43,627 bases of DNA from positions 1 to 43,627 of IMG/VR virus record IMGVR_UViG_3300019871_000004, one strand, 5' to 3'. Of this stretch, positions 1-6,239 are shown in pieces. A program made the position numbers and the translations under genes. This DNA comes from a virus. Below the pieces are notes generated by a model, which was not told the DNA's origin, did no database searches, and saw only the letters and a program-made list of their open reading frames with translations. Position 1 is the first letter of the stretch. Every line of letters starts with the position of its first letter.

Positions 1-15
1 CCTCGGGGCGGAGCG
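1..15. other. Fold-back artefact at contig end
   Basis: Bases 1-15 are the exact reverse complement of 43484-43498, while bases 12-137 match 43502-43627 in direct orientation. The inverted and direct matches share only four bases (AGCG, 12-15). This is the pattern of a microhomology fold-back chimera made in amplification or assembly, so bases 1-11 should not be read as genuine sequence at this locus. Confidence 0.85.
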
Positions 16-137
16 GGCGATCCAGCGCCAGCACTCCCAGGAGATGGCGCTTCGCTTCCTCGCCCTCAACAGGCAGTCGCCGTCTTACGAGGACGTCTTC
101 AAGGCCGCCGACGCCTTCGACGCCGACATCAACCGCC
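12..137. repeat. Terminal direct repeat, copy 1 (circular closure)
   Basis: This 126-bp stretch is identical to 43502-43627. An open frame runs from the right end into this copy without interruption, so the repeat is the overlap of a circular or circularly permuted genome. The unique length is then about 43,490 bp. It could also be a real short terminal repeat, but its position inside a gene argues against that. Confidence 0.9.
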
Positions 138-532
138 AGACGCCTCCGCAGGGGTCGGGGGGGAGCCCTTTGGTCGGGGCAGCTCCCCAGGCGCCTTCAA
201 CGCACCCGGCCCCTGCGCAGTCGTCAGTGGTCGATACCTCGGAGATCGAGATGGCCCTACAGGGCGCCTATGTCGGCATCGAAGCGAGCAAGATGATCGC
301 CGCCTACATGGTCCAGGAACTGGAGCCGAGCCGGACGGTCGAGGCGATCCGGAAGCTCACCGACTTCCTCGATGCACCGGAGCAGAAGAAGACGGTCGAC
401 GCGCTCACCAGACTCACCGAGACCGCCCTTGGCCACGACCTCCCCGTCGACTCCGCCCCGGACGATTCGATCCCCTTCCACCATCCCGAATACCGCGAGC
501 CCGGCTTCGAGCGGCTTCGCTGGAGGTTCTGA
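12..532 (+). CDS. SSB-like protein, C-terminal part (joins 43180-43627)
   Basis: This is the 3' part of the gene that starts at 43180; the reading frame continues exactly through the 126-bp overlap. The joined protein has an N-terminal region of alternating hydrophobic and polar residues compatible with an OB fold, a Gly/Ser/Pro/Gln-rich linker, a helical region and a near-terminal acidic patch (APDDSIPF) like the DDxxPF tip by which single-stranded DNA-binding proteins recruit partners. Unlike normal SSBs, about 15 residues follow that patch (ending RLRWRF). The gene stands first in the rightward replication block. The SSB assignment is inferred from architecture and position, not from a clear family match. 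Confidence 0.5.
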
Positions 533-705
533 TCTCGAAGCACCCTCGGGACTGCACCTGCGACAGGTGCTTCTGGGATCGACAACCGCGCCGCGGCGAC
601 CGCGAGCGCTGGTTCCCGAATGAGGACTTCGACCCGATGGAACGACGTGACGCCCGCGAGGACCGCGAACGCGAGCATGAGCGCGCCGAGGAGAAAGAGA
701 AATGA
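529..705 (+). CDS. Small Cys-rich charged protein, CTG start
   Basis: Unrecognised 58-residue protein. It opens with a CxC-x2-C cluster (CTCDRC, about residues 9-14), then has a long charged helix rich in Arg and Glu, and could bind zinc. The frame has no ATG, GTG or TTG before the Cys cluster. The best start is CTG at 529, overlapping the upstream stop as CTGA, with GGAGG at 522-526. The next in-frame ATG, at 637, would remove the Cys cluster. It ends in an ATGA-type overlap with the next gene. An ATC at 532, spaced better from GGAGG, is an alternative start. Confidence 0.6.
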   Translation: MISKHPRDCTCDRCFWDRQPRRGDRERWFPNEDFDPMERRDAREDREREHERAEEKEK

Positions 706-1097
706 GGGCCGCCGCTGAGGTCATGGCTGCTCTCGACGAGGCGAGCGCCGAGATCCAGAGGGTCAGCACCAAGCTCTCCAACCTGTCGATCGCGCTGTAC
801 GAGGCGCAGGTCGACGACCAGGGCGAGATCCACATGGGGCTGGCCCTTCGCTACGAGCAGGCATTGGACGAAGCCCTGATCGGCATCTGGACGACGACCA
901 TGGCGTCCGGGAGCAAGATGCCCGCCGCTGACCTTCGCGATGCGATGGCGCGACAGGCGATGAAGGTGACCGATCTCCCGCTCTTCCTCGAATACCGGAA
1001 CAAGCTCCAGGAAATCGAGGCGATGAAGGTCTGGATCGCTTCCCAGAAGGCGGCGATCTCGGCGAACCAATCCGTCCTGCGAGGGGAGCGCGAATGA
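702..1097 (+). CDS. Conserved-looking helical phage protein, function unknown
   Basis: 131 residues, predicted mostly alpha-helical, with heptad-like Leu/Ala spacing in the first 40 residues (MAALDEASAEIQRV) and again near the C terminus. No catalytic motif or membrane segment is visible. It starts at an ATG overlapping the previous TGA and ends in another ATGA overlap, so it is translationally coupled on both sides. Its place between the SSB-like gene and the replication initiator suggests an early DNA-metabolism accessory role, which is only positional inference. Confidence 0.75.
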   Translation: MRAAAEVMAALDEASAEIQRVSTKLSNLSIALYEAQVDDQGEIHMGLALRYEQALDEALIGIWTTTMASGSKMPAADLRDAMARQAMKVTDLPLFLEYRNKLQEIEAMKVWIASQKAAISANQSVLRGERE

Positions 1098-1255
1098 ACG
1101 AGGTCGCCGACCGACTCGAAGCCGAACTCGCCGAGCTGCGCTTACGGATCCAGGCCGAGATCGAGCGTCTGGAAGTGCTCGGGAAGAAGAACAACTCGGT
1201 GGTCCACTTCACCTACGCCCGTCACCTGCGGGAGATCCTGGAGGACCGCGAATGA
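1094..1255 (+). CDS. Small coiled-coil protein
   Basis: 53 residues, a single amphipathic helix rich in Glu, Leu and Arg (start MNEVADRLEAELAEL), ending LEDRE. It has ATGA overlaps with both neighbours. It is probably a small adaptor or dimerising protein. No function is recognised. Confidence 0.65.
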   Translation: MNEVADRLEAELAELRLRIQAEIERLEVLGKKNNSVVHFTYARHLREILEDRE

Positions 1256-1485
1256 AGCACGGCCTTAGCGGCTTCAACAACAACGGTTGCCGCTGCGCTA
1301 AATGCCGCGCCGCGAAGGCGAGATACCAGCAGGAATACCGCGTGCGCAAAGCCCAGGAGCCCACCCCCGACCACGTCCACGGGAGCGAGAACGGCTACAC
1401 CAACTACGGATGCCGCTGCGAGCGCTGCAAAGGTGTCCACGTCGACGCTCAGCGCGTCCGCAGGGAACTGAGGGCGGCGGCGTGA
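1252..1485 (+). CDS. Zinc-binding repeat protein, copy A
   Basis: 77 residues with two copies of a GCRCxxC knuckle (GCRCAKC near residue 13 and GCRCERC near residue 53), the second preceded by His and Gly-Tyr (HGSENGYTNYGCRC). Each half probably binds one zinc ion through Cys and His ligands. The next gene is its paralogue with the same two-knuckle plan, so this is a tandem duplication. Small proteins of this type are common in actinobacteriophage early regions; the role (nucleic-acid binding or host takeover) is not established. Confidence 0.75.
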   Translation: MKHGLSGFNNNGCRCAKCRAAKARYQQEYRVRKAQEPTPDHVHGSENGYTNYGCRCERCKGVHVDAQRVRRELRAAA

Positions 1486-1700
1486 ACCACGGGACCCGAG
1501 CCAACTACAACGCCGGTTGCCGCTGCCCGAGTTGCAGATCGGCCAACGCCTCCTACTTCTGGGATCTGAGGGAGCGCAACCGGGGGCTGGAGGTCCCCGA
1601 GCATGTCCACGGCAGCATCAATGGCTACGTGAACTACTGCTGCCGCTGCGAGCTCTGCAAGGCCGCCAGTCGCCGCCGCCGCCAGAAAGCCGTGGCGTGA
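1482..1700 (+). CDS. Zinc-binding repeat protein, copy B
   Basis: 72 residues with two knuckles, GCRCPSC and CCRCELC, the second again preceded by an HG..NGY.NY stretch matching copy A. The start is GTG at 1482 in a GTGA overlap with copy A. The paired domains and matching linkers show duplication of a whole gene rather than of one knuckle. The C terminus is basic (RRRRQK), which favours nucleic-acid contact. Confidence 0.75.
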   Translation: MNHGTRANYNAGCRCPSCRSANASYFWDLRERNRGLEVPEHVHGSINGYVNYCCRCELCKAASRRRRQKAVA

Positions 1701-1703
1701 AGG

Positions 1704-2456
1704 GTGGACTGGGTGAAACTACTCACTGAATTCGACGGAAACCCGAAGGTGATCGAGATCGGTCTGGCCGGCGCCGGGCTCTACTGCCGCTCCCTCGCGT
1801 TCTCCGGCAAGTACGAGACGGACGGGTTCATCTCCTCCGGCTGGGTCAACAATCTGGTCGTCGCCGAAGGGGTCCCGGAGCTCCCCAAGCAAATGCTAAG
1901 CAGCGGCTTGTGGAAACCGGCGGAAAGCGACAAGAAGGGCTTCGTGATTCCCGATTACCTTGCAGTGAATCGGAGCCACGAAGACATGGATTCGCTGCGG
2001 GAAAAGCGTTCGGCAGCAGGGAAGAAAGGTGGAAAAGCAAAAACCAAGCAAAGCGCTGGCAAATTCCCTTCTACCTCTTACTCTTCTTCTACCTCTTCCT
2101 CTTCTTCTTCCTTTTCTCTTTCTACGGCTCTTGCTTCGGAGTTCAGCGAGTGGCTGGAGCACTACCACCGCGTCACCGGCCGCACCGCCGTCCGGGGCTC
2201 GGACACGGCGCAGAGGGCGTTCAAGGCACGCCGCAAGGACTGGTCGCTCGACGAGTTGAAGCAGGCGACGGTCGGTTGCCACTCCGACACCTGGCGCGTC
2301 GAGCACAGCCACGACGTCCCCGACACGATCCTCCGGGCCAAGAACGTCGAGCCCTATATCGCCGCCGCCTCGAACCCGAAGCCGAAGGACAAGAGCACCG
2401 CGACCCAGGACCGCCTGCTCGAACTGCAACGCAAACTCGAAAGCGAAGGCAAATGA
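1704..2456 (+). CDS. Replication initiator-like protein (lambda O / DnaD type)
   Basis: 250 residues starting at GTG. Residues 1-100 resemble the winged-helix N terminus of phage replication proteins (start MDWVKLLTEFDGNPKV), followed by a Lys/Gly-rich segment, a run of about 20 residues that are mostly serine (near 118-140), and a C-terminal helical domain with W.EHYHRVTGR, a pattern seen in phage replisome organisers. The gene just downstream resembles a helicase loader, which gives the usual initiator-loader pair. The serine run is encoded by a very T/C-rich stretch unlike its surroundings; like lambda O, the gene may contain the origin. The assignment rests on layout and general resemblance. 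Confidence 0.65.
   Translation: MDWVKLLTEFDGNPKVIEIGLAGAGLYCRSLAFSGKYETDGFISSGWVNNLVVAEGVPELPKQMLSSGLWKPAESDKKGFVIPDYLAVNRSHEDMDSLREKRSAAGKKGGKAKTKQSAGKFPSTSYSSSTSSSSSSFSLSTALASEFSEWLEHYHRVTGRTAVRGSDTAQRAFKARRKDWSLDELKQATVGCHSDTWRVEHSHDVPDTILRAKNVEPYIAAASNPKPKDKSTATQDRLLELQRKLESEGK
2010..2133. other. Candidate replication origin inside the initiator gene
   Basis: A purine-rich stretch at about 2010-2060 (GGGAAGAAAGGTGGAAAAG and following) is followed at 2067-2133 by an almost pure pyrimidine tract of CTT/TCT units. In a GC-rich genome this is the sharpest compositional break inside any gene. Lambdoid and many other phages carry their origin inside the initiator gene in an AT-rich, strand-asymmetric segment, so an origin or unwinding element is plausible. 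No clear iterons are seen next to it. Confidence 0.4.
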
Positions 2457-2998
2457 CCCGCTCGGAGTGGATCGGCGTCGTCCGGCAGATGGACGCCAAC
2501 TGGCCCCACTCGAAGATCCCGGAGATGTCGATCGCGAAGTGGTTCGACGACTGCAAGCACCTGCCCGCCGAACAGGTCGGCGTCGCCGTCGAGACCGCCT
2601 ACCGCGACGGCGAGAAGTTCCCCCCCAACGGCGCCCAGATCCTCGCCCGGGTCTCCGAGCTCGGCCGCGACGACCCCGACCACGGCGAGGCCTGGCTGCT
2701 CCTCAACAAGGCGCTGATGAAGCACGGCGTCACCGACTGGCCCGCGTTCTACGAGTGCCTGCCGCCATCCGTCTCCGTCGCCGCGCGGAGGATGCGTTTT
2801 GAGACCCAGGGCGGCTACCTGAAGGCCGAAGAGTCGACGGTGCGGGCCCAGTTCCGCGAGATGTACAAAAACGTCCTGACGGAGCGCAGACGCGACGATG
2901 CCTACGCCGGTCTGCCGGACGCAGGGCTCCGGGGCCTCGACCGCGCCCCGAAGAAGATCGAGGCTGGACGGATGTTGGAGAGGTTGAAGTCGTCGTGA
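2453..2998 (+). CDS. Helicase loader-like protein (G39P family)
   Basis: 181 residues. The N-terminal 65 residues follow the pattern of the SPP1 G39P-type replicative helicase loader/inhibitor: a short helix (SEWIGVVRQMDANWP), a W.DDCKHLPAEQV helix, an aliphatic helix ending AYRDGEKFPPN, then A.ILARV. The FPP and following residues are typical of this family. The rest is helical and basic at the C terminus. Its position right after the initiator, with an ATGA overlap, fits delivery of the host replicative helicase to the initiator-bound origin. Confidence 0.65.
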   Translation: MTRSEWIGVVRQMDANWPHSKIPEMSIAKWFDDCKHLPAEQVGVAVETAYRDGEKFPPNGAQILARVSELGRDDPDHGEAWLLLNKALMKHGVTDWPAFYECLPPSVSVAARRMRFETQGGYLKAEESTVRAQFREMYKNVLTERRRDDAYAGLPDAGLRGLDRAPKKIEAGRMLERLKSS

Positions 2999-3255
2999 CG
3001 GACCGGATCCTGACGCTCGACGAGGTCTACAAGGAGAAGATCGTGCCGCTCAATCGCTCGGCGCTCTACGAGGCCGCCAAGGAAGCCGACTCGCCGTTCT
3101 GGATGCGGAAGGGTCGCTGGCTGACCGTCGAATCGGATCTGCTCAAGTGGGTGCGGACCGGCGAGAAGACCGGCCGTCACAACCGCGGCCGGGTCGACCC
3201 GATGCCTCCGTCGAAGTTGATCGACCGCGTCCGGGAGATCAATGCCAAAAGCTAG
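2995..3255 (+). CDS. Excisionase-like HTH protein
   Basis: 86 residues with a MerR-like winged helix-turn-helix of the Xis/AlpA/helix_17 kind: LTLDEVYKE.... SRSALYEAAKE.. FWMRKGRWLTVESDLLKWV corresponds to recognition helix, wing and following helix. It starts with GTG in a GTGA overlap with the loader gene and lies directly upstream of the integrase, the usual position for a recombination directionality factor. It probably binds and bends attP DNA to favour excision. It could instead act as a transcription regulator. Confidence 0.65.
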   Translation: MTDRILTLDEVYKEKIVPLNRSALYEAAKEADSPFWMRKGRWLTVESDLLKWVRTGEKTGRHNRGRVDPMPPSKLIDRVREINAKS

Positions 3256-3320
3256 CCGAGTGGTCGACCGCGTTTGGCCGTGGCGGCGTTTCATGCAAAG
3301 ATCGCCCCGGACAGACAATT

Positions 3321-3357
3321 GTTCCCGGCGAGCATCGACCAGAACGCCCCCGGGAAC
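3321..3357. promoter_or_regulatory. Inverted GTTCCCGG half-sites upstream of integrase
   Basis: GTTCCCGG at 3321-3328 and its reverse complement CCGGGAAC at 3350-3357 lie 21 bp apart between the excisionase-like gene and the integrase. They match the core of the 11-bp iteron GTTCCCGATCC found at 4968-5236 and 12721-12742, so the same protein may bind here. The nearly 160 bp between the two genes holds little else except the leader peptide at 3380. Confidence 0.5.
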
Positions 3358-3379
3358 CGGCCACCAGGAGGACTCCCTG

Positions 3380-3412
3380 ATGACGAAGACGACGATAACG
3401 GTGATGGGCTGA
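3380..3412 (+). CDS. Leader peptide upstream of integrase
   Basis: Ten codons (MTKTTITVMG) with the strongest ribosome-binding site in this part of the genome, AGGAGG at 3366-3371, eight bases before the ATG. Its stop codon overlaps the integrase ATG (TGATG at 3410-3414). The integrase start has no good ribosome-binding site of its own, so integrase translation is probably coupled to this peptide. The Thr-rich content (four of ten) could make it responsive to threonyl-tRNA, which is speculation. Confidence 0.5.
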   Translation: MTKTTITVMG

Positions 3413-4641
3413 TGGCATCGATCCAGCCCACCCCACAAGGCACGTTCATGGTCTGCTGGACCGAACCGGGCGGGCGTCGGAAAAAGAAGGTGAAGAAGAC
3501 CAGGCCGGAGGCCCAGGAGTACAAGGCCGAAGTCGAACGCCGCATCTCGGAGGTCAAGCCCGTGAACCGCCGCAGTGACGTCCCGATCCTGACCGAGTTC
3601 ATCGAAACGGTTCTGGCCGGGTGGGTAGGCGAGGTCTCCCCCCGCACCCTGAAGCTCTACGCCAGTCAGCTCGAATGCCACGTCATCCCCTCGATCGGTC
3701 ACCTGCCCCTCGTCGACCTCCGTCCCCGCCGTCTCGGCGAATGGCAGAAGGAACGGCTGGCCGAAGGAGCCGGACGTGCGACGTTGGGGAAGGCCCAGGG
3801 CCTCCTCGGCAAGATCCTCGCCGAGGCCGTGCTGCCCTGGGAGTACCTGGATCACAACCCTGTCAGGGACCTGAAGAAGCCGCGCTACGAATCGAAGCAG
3901 CACCGCTGGCTGACGCCCGCGCAGGTGGAGGCGATCCGCAACTGGTACCTCGGTCGTGAAGACGCTCGCGTCAGAGGCGCGCGGATCCGGGACGTCGGCT
4001 CGGCGACCCTGATCTCCGTCCTCGCCTACGTCGGGATGCGACCCCAGAGCGCCCTGGCATTGACCTGGGCCGACCTGGTCGACGAGCGTCCCGGGTGGGC
4101 CGTACACACCGAACCCGGCGGCGGCCGGATCTGCGTCGACAAGAAGAACGTAGACGGCGTGATCGAGAACGGATCGAAGACCTCCGCGACGGCGAAATAC
4201 TGGGTCTACATCCCGGCCCCCGTGATGGGCGACCTGGAAGCCTGGCGAGCGGCGAGCGGCGGCCGACCGGGCGACCTGATCTTCCCGACCGCGCACGGCA
4301 AACCGTGGACGAAACGGAACTGGGACGACTGGAGCAACTACGACCAGAAGACCAGGAAGAACCGGCCGAAGTGCTTCAAGAAGGCGATCGAAGACTCGCT
4401 GCCCGACATCGACCCCCTCCCCCCCTACGGGCTTCGCCATACCGCCGCGACGCTGTTCGTCGCCGCCGGGTGGAACCACATGGAGACCGCCAAGCAGCTC
4501 ATGCACGGCCCGGAGGTCTCGATGCGCACCTACCAGCACCTGTACGACGAACGCCCGAGCGACGGCGAGCGGCACTCGGTCGAGCACCACATCCGCGCGG
4601 CTCGCGGTCAACACCCACCCGACTTGAGACTCGTTGCCTGA
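3412..4641 (+). CDS. int: Tyrosine integrase
   Basis: 409-residue site-specific recombinase that would insert the phage into the host chromosome. An N-terminal arm-binding-type domain (SIQPTPQGTFMVCWTEPGG, about 1-50) is followed by a SAM-like core-binding domain (60-160, WVGEVSPRTLKLYASQL) and the catalytic domain. Visible catalytic positions are Arg210 (GMRPQSALALTW), probably Lys257, Arg342 in YGLRH, His365 and the nucleophile Tyr374 (RTYQHL). The usual first His of HxxR is Tyr339. An upstream in-frame ATG at 3274 would add 46 residues but has no ribosome site and crosses the intergenic region, so 3412 was chosen. The excisionase-like gene precedes it and an iteron region follows. Confidence 0.93.
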   Translation: MASIQPTPQGTFMVCWTEPGGRRKKKVKKTRPEAQEYKAEVERRISEVKPVNRRSDVPILTEFIETVLAGWVGEVSPRTLKLYASQLECHVIPSIGHLPLVDLRPRRLGEWQKERLAEGAGRATLGKAQGLLGKILAEAVLPWEYLDHNPVRDLKKPRYESKQHRWLTPAQVEAIRNWYLGREDARVRGARIRDVGSATLISVLAYVGMRPQSALALTWADLVDERPGWAVHTEPGGGRICVDKKNVDGVIENGSKTSATAKYWVYIPAPVMGDLEAWRAASGGRPGDLIFPTAHGKPWTKRNWDDWSNYDQKTRKNRPKCFKKAIEDSLPDIDPLPPYGLRHTAATLFVAAGWNHMETAKQLMHGPEVSMRTYQHLYDERPSDGERHSVEHHIRAARGQHPPDLRLVA

Positions 4642-4963
4642 CGACCGTGACAAGGGCAGGGAGGCCGTGGAGGCGGTCCTGGAGACCTTCTATCGGAACA
4701 TCGGAACACCGGCCCCGGCACCCGGGATCGAACAACTGGCGTTCCTCGCGGTCGAAGCGGCCCGCAAAGGCCTACGGGAAGAATGGGAAGACGAACTGCT
4801 CTCGGACGAGGCGGAGGACGCCGTCGTGCGGAAGTTCGTCGACCCCCTCGCCGACCCCGAGGTCGCGGAGAAGATGCGCGGCATCGCCCGCGAGGCGATC
4901 GAAGCCCGTCTGTCGACACTGCCGCCGATCGAGGACCCGAATCTTCCGAGGGGGACCGTGTGA
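4634..4963 (+). CDS. Acidic helical protein after integrase, unknown
   Basis: 109 residues from a TTG start that overlaps the integrase stop by eight bases. It is acidic and helical (LETFYRNIG, GLREEWEDELLSDEAED, DPEVAEKMRGIAREAIEARL) with no cysteine, membrane segment or known motif. It is probably cotranscribed with the integrase. It could modulate integration, but nothing in the sequence shows this. Confidence 0.6.
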   Translation: MPDDRDKGREAVEAVLETFYRNIGTPAPAPGIEQLAFLAVEAARKGLREEWEDELLSDEAEDAVVRKFVDPLADPEVAEKMRGIAREAIEARLSTLPPIEDPNLPRGTV

Positions 4964-4964
4964 T

Positions 4965-5236
4965 GCTGTTCCCGATCCGTTCCCGATTTGTTCCCGGTCC
5001 AGCCAGAATCCTGTTCCCGATGGCTCTGCAAAAGGGCTCCAGGGGCCAGAAAGCGACCGTACCGACAAGCCCGGGACTGTGGCTAGCGCCGGACCAGGCC
5101 GCACTCAGCCGTAAATCGCTGAACCAGGATCGGCTTGTCTAAGCCGTTTCCTCGGCCTCGCGGTTCCAACAGCTCCCCTCTCAACACGGTCCTGTACGGC
5201 CCAGTCCGGCCGGGGCTGTTCCCGATCCGTTCCCGA
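4965..5236. repeat. Iteron region, candidate attP
   Basis: Three directly abutting 11-bp units (GTTCCCGATCC at 4968-4978, GTTCCCGATTT at 4979-4989, GTTCCCGGTCC at 4990-5000) and a fourth core at 5013-5021 lie just downstream of the integrase operon. A second cluster at 5218-5236 repeats the first two units; 22 bases at 4965-4986 and 5215-5236 are identical. Between the clusters are about 190 bp without a gene, containing a small hairpin (CGGCTT GTCT AAGCCG). Repeats on both sides of a core next to int is the layout of arm-type integrase sites around an attP core. The alternative is operators for the gene at 5251. Confidence 0.55.
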
Positions 5237-5250
5237 AATGAGGAGGACGA

Positions 5251-6024
5251 ATGACGGACGTCGCCACCGTCGAACTTGCGGCCGAGAACCTGGCCGACTT
5301 GTCGTTGCCGGAACTCGGCAGGCTCGCATCCGCTGAACACGAGATGGGGGTGGAGAGCGGCCTCCAGATGATTCGCCACATCGTTCGAGCTGGGGAAGCG
5401 CTACTCGCCGCCCGGAACAAAATCCCTGCGGGCGGCTGGCTGGCGTGGTGCGACAAGCACTTCATCTCGTCCCCAACCACCGCCTCAACCTACATGCGGA
5501 TCGCCTTTTACCAATCTGAGATTCCGGGGGGCACGAAGAACCTGATCGAGGCGCGGGATCTCCTTCGCGGTCTTCCGGCAATCACCGGACATCCGGGAAG
5601 CGGCGGCTACGGCAATGACATCAAAAAGGAGGCCGCTCGCCTCCGACGCGACGGCCTCACATTGGAACAGGTCTCGGAGAAACTCGGAATCTCGTTTTCG
5701 ACGATCGCCAAGTGGGGCGGGAAAAACCTCACGGCGCGGCAGAAGGAAAGCCAACGAAAGAAGGAGCTGAACGCTGGAAGGCGAGCATTGAAGGAAGCTG
5801 AACGGGATAGGACGATGAAGGCGGCGGACGAGCGTGCGTCGGAGGTCTACTTCGCGCTTCGCAAGGCGAGCAAAACGCTAGATCAGCTTCGGGACGAGCG
5901 GGGCCAAGAACCCTCGTCGGGCTCACTGACCGAAGCCATCGCCCGGTGCCACCAGGCCGAGGCAGTCCTGTTTAAGATTTTCGGCTCCGGCGTGGGCAGC
6001 GTCCAGGAAGGGGTGCTGAGATGA
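5251..6024 (+). CDS. DUF3102-like DNA-binding protein
   Basis: 257 residues with a textbook ribosome site (GAGGAGG before ATG). Residues 45-90 (GEALLAARNKIPAGGWLAWC, then TASTYMRIA) match the pattern of DUF3102-like phage/plasmid proteins in which a small helical domain with an aromatic GxW core recognises DNA. A helix-turn-helix follows at about 130-155 (LTLEQVSEKLGISFSTIAKW), then a long Lys/Arg/Glu coiled coil. The iterons end 14 bp upstream of its start, so it may regulate itself. A regulatory or partition-like role is possible; the exact function is unknown. Confidence 0.65.
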   Translation: MTDVATVELAAENLADLSLPELGRLASAEHEMGVESGLQMIRHIVRAGEALLAARNKIPAGGWLAWCDKHFISSPTTASTYMRIAFYQSEIPGGTKNLIEARDLLRGLPAITGHPGSGGYGNDIKKEAARLRRDGLTLEQVSEKLGISFSTIAKWGGKNLTARQKESQRKKELNAGRRALKEAERDRTMKAADERASEVYFALRKASKTLDQLRDERGQEPSSGSLTEAIARCHQAEAVLFKIFGSGVGSVQEGVLR

Positions 6025-6239
6025 CCGCCCACGTCAACGACATCGGCGGCATCGGCGCGCTCACCGATCCGAAGATCACCGGTAGTTGCGAGTGGTGCGA
6101 CGACGCCGCGGTCGGCGCCTTCCCCCTCGTCAAACGGATGCCCGGGAAGCGCAACCAGATCGTCCGTACGGGCCAGCACGTCTTCTACTGCAACCGCCAC
6201 CAGGGCACCGCCGAACGCTTCGTGGCGGAGCCCCTGTGA
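6021..6239 (+). CDS. Small zinc-binding protein
   Basis: 72 residues with CEWC near residue 23 and YCNRH near residue 58, a Cys2-CysHis arrangement likely to bind one zinc ion. It overlaps the previous gene by four bases (ATGA) and abuts the next. No specific function is recognised; small zinc-ribbon proteins in this position are usually early-expressed. Confidence 0.7.
   Translation: MTAHVNDIGGIGALTDPKITGSCEWCDDAAVGAFPLVKRMPGKRNQIVRTGQHVFYCNRHQGTAERFVAEPL

Noticed and set aside
2902-4653. Long minus-strand open frame of 583 residues opposite the integrase
   Set aside because: It lies antisense to the excisionase and integrase genes, has shadow-like composition (Arg/Val/Leu/Gly), and no ribosome site. 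Long antisense frames are expected in GC-rich DNA.
4965-5021. CRISPR array
   Set aside because: The repeats are 11 bp and directly abutting, without spacers, and no cas gene is near.
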